From NCBI GenBank assembly GCA_964585575.1, contig CAZPEM010000123.1:1-9742 (forward strand): DNA of 9,742 bases, read 5' to 3'. Every line of letters begins with the position of its first letter. Within the stretch, counting starts at the first letter, position 1. This document shows positions 5,973 through 9,742 of this stretch, piece after piece. The translations under genes were made by a program, and so were the position numbers. This DNA is from UBA4655 sp964585575 (GTDB taxonomy: Bacteria; Planctomycetota; Planctomycetia; Pirellulales; UBA1268). The notes below the pieces were generated by a model, which worked only from the letters and a program-made list of their open reading frames with translations, was not told the DNA's origin and ran no database searches.

Positions 5973-7895
5973 CTACCGCTCCGCCGGCTCCTCGAGGTAG
6001 GTGTAGCCGCCGAGCCCCTCCTCGTAGAACCGCAGGAACCGCCCCGCCTGGGAATCGCAGATCCTTCCCTCGCGGACCGCCTGCTCGATCGAGTCGCGGA
6101 GCTTCTGCACGAGCTGGTCGGGGGCGAACTCGACGTAGTCGAGCACCTCCCGCACGGTGTCTCCCTTGATGACCGCGTCGAGCACGACCTCGCCCCGATC
6201 GTCGATGCCGACGTGCACGGCGTTCGTGTCGCCGAAGAGGTTGTGGAGGTCGCCGAGGATCTCCTGGTAGGCGCCGATGAGGAAGGCCCCGAGGTAGTAC
6301 GGGCTGCCCTCGAAACTGTGGAGCGGCAACGTCCGCTTGACGTCCCGGCGGTCGATGAACTGGTCGATCTTGCCATCGGAGTCGCAGGTGACGTCGCCGA
6401 TCACGGCCAGGTGGGTCGGCCGTTCGGCAAGCCTGTGGATCGGCATCACCGGAAACAGCTGCTTGATCGCCCAGCTGTCGGGGATCGACTGGAAGAGCGA
6501 GAAATTGCAGAAGTAGGTGTCGGAGAGCGACGCCTCGAGGCCCTCCAGTTCCTCCGGCATGAATTCGAGCTGCTTGGCGAGCTTCGAGATCTTGCGGCAG
6601 GTCGCCCAGTAGAGGTTTTCGGCGCAGCTCCGCTGATCGAGCGGGAGATGGCCGGTCGAAAAGAGGCTCATCGCGGTGTCGAGCGCCTGCTGTGCGTCGT
6701 GGTAGCTTTCGAGCAGGTTGCGGATATTGAGCCCCTGATAGGTCTCGAGCAGGTCGTGGAGCGGCTGCTCCGCGTCGGTGGCCACCTCCCTCGGCTCCCC
6801 CTGCCCGCCCTGCTCCGACACGCCCAGCACGCCGAACACGAGCATGCTGTGGTAGGCGACGATGGCGCGGCCGCTCTCGGAGACGATCGTCGGGTGAGGG
6901 ACCCCGGCCTCGTCGCAGGCCGACTGCACGTGGTAGACGACGTCGTTGGCGTATTCCTGGAGGCTGTAGTTGACGCTCGACTCGAAATTCGTCTGCGACC
7001 CGTCGTAATCGACGCCGAGCCCCCCGCCGACGTCGAGATACCGCAGGCCCGCCCCCCGCTTGACCAGCTCCGTGTAGACACGCGAGGCCTCGTTGAGGGC
7101 GGCCTTGATGTGGCGGATGTTCGTGATCTGGCTGCCCTGGTGGAAATGCAGCAACTGCAGGCAGTCCTCCATGCCCCGCGAGGCCAGCAGGTCGAGCCCG
7201 TTCATCAGCTCGACGACCGTGAGGCCGAACTTGCTGCGAAACCCGCCCGACGCCTGCCAACGGCCCGCACCGCGGGAGGCGAGCTTCACCCGCATCCCGA
7301 TTCGCGGCCGCACGCCGACCTTCTCGGCATACTCGAGCACCATCTGGAGCTCGGAGAAACGCTCCACGACGGGAATGATGTGCCGGCCGATCTTGTGCGC
7401 GAGCATCGCCGTCTCGATGAACTCGGCGTCCTTGAAGCCGTTGCAGATGATCGGCGTCTCGTTGTCCGCCATCGCGACGACCGCCAACAGCTCCGGTTTG
7501 CTGCCCGCCTCGAGGCCGAAACGATACGGCCGGCCGAACTGGAGCACCTCCTCGACCACCTGCCGCTGCTGGTTCACCTTCACCGGGTAGACGCAGCAGT
7601 AGGTCCCGCTGTAGCCCGACTCCTGCATCGCATTGGCGAACACGCCGTGGAGTTCGCCGAGCCTGTGCTTGAGGATGCCGGCGAACCGCAGCAGGATCGG
7701 CAGGTCGATGCCACGCACCTGGAGCCGATCGACGAGCTGCTTGAGGTCGATCGACCGCGTCGGGTTCTTGTCGGGATGCACCATGAGGTGCCCCTCCGGC
7801 CCGACCGAAAAATAGCCATTTCCCCAGCGGGCGACCTCGTAGAGCTCCGCAGCGTCGGCGGTGGTCCAGGATTCGATGTCTATGTCGACGGCCAT
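5973..7895 (-). CDS. speA: Biosynthetic arginine decarboxylase (PLP-dependent)
   Basis: SpeA converts arginine to agmatine and CO2, the first step of the agmatine route to putrescine and other polyamines. The 640-residue length is normal for this fold-III (alanine-racemase-like) enzyme. Lys106 in VYPVKVNQQ is the PLP Schiff-base lysine. LLHFHQGSQITNIR (248-261), LDVGGGLGVDYDG (287-299) and SESGRAIVAYH (339-349) are cofactor-binding segments, and Cys504 in GDVTCDSDGKID is the catalytic cysteine donated across the dimer interface. The ATG at 7895 has GGAG 7 nt upstream; an in-frame GTG at 7943 would overlap the MATE stop codon and is less likely. The MATE gene ends 44 bp upstream, suggesting one transcript. 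No agmatinase or agmatine deiminase gene lies in the window, so the next step must be encoded elsewhere. Confidence 0.96.
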   Translation of the reverse strand: MAVDIDIESWTTADAAELYEVARWGNGYFSVGPEGHLMVHPDKNPTRSIDLKQLVDRLQVRGIDLPILLRFAGILKHRLGELHGVFANAMQESGYSGTYCCVYPVKVNQQRQVVEEVLQFGRPYRFGLEAGSKPELLAVVAMADNETPIICNGFKDAEFIETAMLAHKIGRHIIPVVERFSELQMVLEYAEKVGVRPRIGMRVKLASRGAGRWQASGGFRSKFGLTVVELMNGLDLLASRGMEDCLQLLHFHQGSQITNIRHIKAALNEASRVYTELVKRGAGLRYLDVGGGLGVDYDGSQTNFESSVNYSLQEYANDVVYHVQSACDEAGVPHPTIVSESGRAIVAYHSMLVFGVLGVSEQGGQGEPREVATDAEQPLHDLLETYQGLNIRNLLESYHDAQQALDTAMSLFSTGHLPLDQRSCAENLYWATCRKISKLAKQLEFMPEELEGLEASLSDTYFCNFSLFQSIPDSWAIKQLFPVMPIHRLAERPTHLAVIGDVTCDSDGKIDQFIDRRDVKRTLPLHSFEGSPYYLGAFLIGAYQEILGDLHNLFGDTNAVHVGIDDRGEVVLDAVIKGDTVREVLDYVEFAPDQLVQKLRDSIEQAVREGRICDSQAGRFLRFYEEGLGGYTYLEEPAER

Positions 7896-7939
7896 CTGGG
7901 GGCTCCGAGGGCTCCGCGGGACGCCGGCCCGCCGCCGCG

Positions 7940-9475
7940 TCACGAAGGTTGCCGTCCAGTGTAGCGAGACGAGGAGCGGGGGCCAGACGAATCGGCCGGC
8001 GCGAGCGGCCGCTCACGGACCGCGATCGCGAAGAGCAGGGCCATCCCGACGCCCCGCACGGCGAGGTCGGCCGCCATGGCGTACCACGCCCCCTCGACCC
8101 CCAGGCCGAGCCCCGGCAGTTCGATCGACGTGGCCGGCAGCTGCACCACAGGACGGGCGAGAAACACCGCCAAGGGGAGCCGCACCACGAGGAGGCCGAA
8201 CGCGTTCACGGCGAGGGGAAGCCGTGTCTTTCCGGCCCCCCGCAGGCCGCCTGCGAAGACCATCAGCATCGCGAGGAACGGCTGGGCGAAGGCCACGATC
8301 CGGACCAGCCTCGCCGCGAGTGGCGCGACGCCCTCCGCGGCGGTGCCGGCTCCGACGAACAGGTCGGCCAGCCGATCCGCCTCCGCGTAGAAGAACACGG
8401 CCACGGCGGTCATGAAGGCGGCGCACGAGGCGGTCGAGAGCCAGACCGTTCTGCTGGCGCGGCCGGGCTCGCCGGCGCCGAGGAACTGCCCGGCGAGCGT
8501 GGCGGCCGCGACCTGGAAGGCGCTGCCCGGCAGGTAGGCGATCGACTCGATCGTGATCGCGATGGCGTGCGCGGCCGCGTCCACGTCGCCCAGACGGTTC
8601 ACGATCGACAGGAACGAGAGCTGGAGGACGGCGTTGGCCAGCGTGTCGATCCCCGCCGGAACGCCGATCGCGAGGATCCGGCCGACCGTCGCTTCCGCGC
8701 CGGGCCGCCCGCCGCGGCCGATCGACGACGCCCGCCGCGCGAGGGCCACGATCACGATCGCCGCACCGGCCGCGTAACCGATCGCCGTTCCCCAGGCGAT
8801 TCCCTCCCAGCCGAGCTGCGGCAGTCCGGCGAGGCCGGCGGCGAGGCCCCAACTGGCGAGCACGTTCACGACGTTCACGACCCCCATCGCCATCAGCCCC
8901 GCGAGCATGTCGCCCGCCCCGCGCAGGACCGCGACCCCGACGTTCAGGAGCATGATGGCGGGGATCGCGGGCACGACGATCGCGAGGTAACGCTCCGCGA
9001 GCGACCGCGATTCGGGGGCGAGCCCGAAAAGCCCGATGACCGTCCGCCCGAAGCAGACGGCGGGCACGAGCACGCCGACGGCGATCACCGTGCCCACGAG
9101 CAGCGAAAGGGCGGCGGCCCGCCGAGCGGTCGCGAGGTCGCCGGCGCCGACAGCACGGGCCACGACCGCCGTCGCCGCCACCGAGGGGACCGCGAACAGG
9201 CCCGGAAGGAAACCCACGCAATAGGCCACGAGGCCGACGGCCGCGAGGTATTCCGACCCGACGAGCAGGTTGCCCGACAGCCACTTGTCGGTGAAACCGA
9301 CGCCAAGCGCGAGCGTCTGCTCCACGAGCACCGGCGCGACGAGCCAGACCACCGGCCGGACCGTCCCGGAAAACCTGGTCACGCCACCATGCGAAACGGC
9401 CGTCGCACCGAATTCCGCCGCATCACGACTTCCAGACCGCTCGCTGCCGCTCACGCCGCCAGTGTAACGGACCAC
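7940..9475 (-). CDS. MATE-family multidrug/organic-cation efflux transporter
   Basis: This 511-residue inner-membrane protein has 12 predicted helices in two homologous halves, at about 41-240 and 265-490. Such proteins use a sodium or proton gradient to export cationic organic compounds. Family signs are APVLVEQTLALGVGFTDKW in helix 1, VGAGDLATARRAA after helix 3, and the paired LRGAGD (184-189) and LRGAGK (411-416), which show the internal duplication. GVPAGIDTLANAVLQLSF opens the second half. The GTG at 9475 is the longest start, but the first 36 residues are polar and unconserved-looking, and no Shine-Dalgarno supports it. GTG codons at residues 8 or 32 are alternatives. It probably leads an operon with speA, which raises but does not prove polyamine or agmatine export. 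The repeat array begins 48 bp upstream of its start. Confidence 0.9.
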   Translation of the reverse strand: MVRYTGGVSGSERSGSRDAAEFGATAVSHGGVTRFSGTVRPVVWLVAPVLVEQTLALGVGFTDKWLSGNLLVGSEYLAAVGLVAYCVGFLPGLFAVPSVAATAVVARAVGAGDLATARRAAALSLLVGTVIAVGVLVPAVCFGRTVIGLFGLAPESRSLAERYLAIVVPAIPAIMLLNVGVAVLRGAGDMLAGLMAMGVVNVVNVLASWGLAAGLAGLPQLGWEGIAWGTAIGYAAGAAIVIVALARRASSIGRGGRPGAEATVGRILAIGVPAGIDTLANAVLQLSFLSIVNRLGDVDAAAHAIAITIESIAYLPGSAFQVAAATLAGQFLGAGEPGRASRTVWLSTASCAAFMTAVAVFFYAEADRLADLFVGAGTAAEGVAPLAARLVRIVAFAQPFLAMLMVFAGGLRGAGKTRLPLAVNAFGLLVVRLPLAVFLARPVVQLPATSIELPGLGLGVEGAWYAMAADLAVRGVGMALLFAIAVRERPLAPADSSGPRSSSRYTGRQPS

Positions 9476-9523
9476 GACGATGTTGAACGCCCGGAAACGG
9501 CCACGACGGATCAGCCCGCACGT
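9476..9523. other. Short spacer between MATE start and the repeat array
   Basis: No gene, promoter match or terminator is visible here. Any promoter for MATE must lie in this 48-bp spacer or inside the repeat. Confidence 0.4.
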
Positions 9524-9570
9524 TTGACCGTGAGGGGCTGCCCGTGCCCCGTAGCCGGGCTATGGGAGCA

Positions 9571-9593
9571 AGCGAAGGCAGGATGCCGAAGCG
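9571..9593 (+). other. GGA-loop hairpin A inside the repeat
   Basis: GGCA (9577-9580) and TGCC (9584-9587) pair around a GGA loop. The flanks are AGCGAA and GAAGCG, which are mirror images of each other rather than complements. It is the counterpart of hairpin B. Confidence 0.5.
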
Positions 9594-9609
9594 CCGCGGA
9601 CATGCAGTG

Positions 9610-9634
9610 AGCGAAGGTCCGGAGGACCGAAGCG
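9610..9634 (+). other. GGA-loop hairpin B inside the repeat
   Basis: GGTCC (9616-9620) and GGACC (9624-9628) pair around a GGA loop, with the same AGCGAA and GAAGCG flanks as hairpin A. The stem bases differ from A but pairing is kept, a covariation-like pattern within one unit. Confidence 0.5.
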
Positions 9635-9685
9635 AACGTCCGGCCAGGGGCACGGGTGGCCCCGAACCAGCAGCGTTGAGCAGAG

Positions 9686-9742
9686 TTGACCGTGAGGGGC
9701 TGCCCGTGCCCCGTAGCCGGGCTATGGGAGCAAGCGAAGGCA
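9686..9742 (+). repeat. 162-bp repeat unit, second copy, cut by window end
   Basis: This segment is identical to 9524-9580. Whether it is a second full unit or the start of a longer tandem array cannot be seen from this window. Confidence 0.9.

Larger units (their letters stand above)
9534..9663 (+). ncRNA. Candidate structured RNA: long imperfect inverted repeat
   Basis: Bases 9534-9550 pair with 9647-9663 over 17 bp when read as plus-strand RNA; the two non-Watson-Crick positions are U-G and G-U. After a one-base bulge (9551), 9552 pairs with 9646, 9553/9645 is an A-C mismatch, and 9554-9560 pair with 9638-9644 including one more G-U. The rod of about 25 bp encloses 77 nt with two small hairpins. 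In minus-strand RNA the wobbles become A-C mismatches, so a plus-strand RNA is favoured. The alternative is a DNA-level palindrome such as a REP or MITE-like element. No promoter for it is recognised. Confidence 0.4.
9524..9685 (+). repeat. 162-bp repeat unit, first (complete) copy
   Basis: The unit starts TTGACCGTGAGGGGCTG and is followed at 9686 by the same sequence. 57 of 57 bases match up to the window end (9524-9580 against 9686-9742), and the bases just before each copy differ, so the left boundary is close to 9524. The period is 162 bp. Identity without a single change suggests recent duplication or ongoing homogenisation. It contains a long inverted repeat and two GGA-loop hairpins (separate entries). 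I do not recognise a named element. Confidence 0.9.
9562..9742 (+). other. Open frame through the repeat, possibly spurious
   Basis: From ATG at 9562 (or 9583) the frame is open to the window end, and it has been open since 9487. The peptide is polar and charged (MGASEGRMPKRRGHAVSEGP and onward), with no helix-forming hydrophobic core. Because 162 is a multiple of three, the reading would repeat every 54 residues if the array continues. No ribosome-binding site precedes the ATG. Frames like this are commonly over-annotated in GC-rich repeats. Confidence 0.2.

Noticed and set aside
4827..7964. Very long plus-strand open frame (1045 codons) antisense to SpeA and the TIGR03009-type gene
   Set aside because: It is the mirror of real genes in a GC-rich genome: Arg/Leu/Val/Asp-rich without domain motifs, while the minus strand shows complete, motif-bearing proteins with ribosome-binding sites.
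7949..9610. Plus-strand open frame of 553 codons over the MATE gene
   Set aside because: It is a highly charged, His/Arg/Asp-rich antisense shadow of a clear 12-helix transporter.
9423..9653. Minus-strand 76-codon open frame over the repeat and MATE start
   Set aside because: It has no ribosome-binding site, overlaps the MATE coding start in another frame and has Arg/Ser/Pro-rich composition typical of a repeat shadow.
9524..9742. CRISPR array
   Set aside because: The unit is 162 bp with no short repeat-spacer alternation, and no cas gene is visible.

Overview
The window comes from a very GC-rich bacterium, most likely a planctomycete (Planctomycetota, perhaps Pirellulales-like). Two lines support this. 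It carries two protein families I know as lineage-restricted: a planctomycete TIGR03009-type exported protein and a Minf_1886-type (TIGR04138-like) protein limited to Planctomycetes and Verrucomicrobia. Its GyrA also has the planctomycete-style DNA-gate sequence. No database search was run, so family names rest on recognised motifs.

Layout. Bases 1-955 (minus) hold the N-terminal 318 codons of gyrA, starting at TTG and running off the left edge. Bases 956-1156 are a divergent promoter region with a good sigma-70-like gyrA promoter, a perfect hairpin in the gyrA leader and a weaker candidate promoter for the plus-strand gene. Bases 1157-2974 (plus) encode an ArnT/PMT-type membrane glycosyltransferase. 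Everything from 2937 to 9475 is on the minus strand. In transcription order this is a MATE transporter, biosynthetic arginine decarboxylase SpeA, a TIGR03009-type exported protein, a Minf_1886-type protein, a 40-residue single-helix membrane miniprotein, a 205-residue membrane protein and an exported glutathione peroxidase. The glycosyltransferase and peroxidase genes converge and overlap by 38 bp.

How the genes may work together. The MATE and speA genes are 44 bp apart and probably co-transcribed. The Minf_1886 gene, the miniprotein and the 205-residue protein are separated by 6 and 2 bp and form a tight, probably translationally coupled unit behind a TATACT promoter; the peroxidase follows after 62 bp with its own strong ribosome-binding site. 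Otherwise the genes look like ordinary chromosomal housekeeping and lineage genes, with no prophage, transposase or CRISPR in view.

The right end (9476-9742) is the least ordinary part. A 162-bp unit starts at 9524 and begins again at 9686, with 57 of 57 bases identical before the window ends. Within the unit, two distant arms can form a rod of about 25 bp in plus-strand RNA, where the only departures from Watson-Crick pairing in the outer 17 bp are G-U wobbles. The rod encloses two small hairpins with GGA loops. The unit length is a multiple of three and one plus-strand frame stays open through it. This is either a repeated structured RNA or DNA element, or a repeat-encoded peptide. It is the best candidate here for something undescribed.
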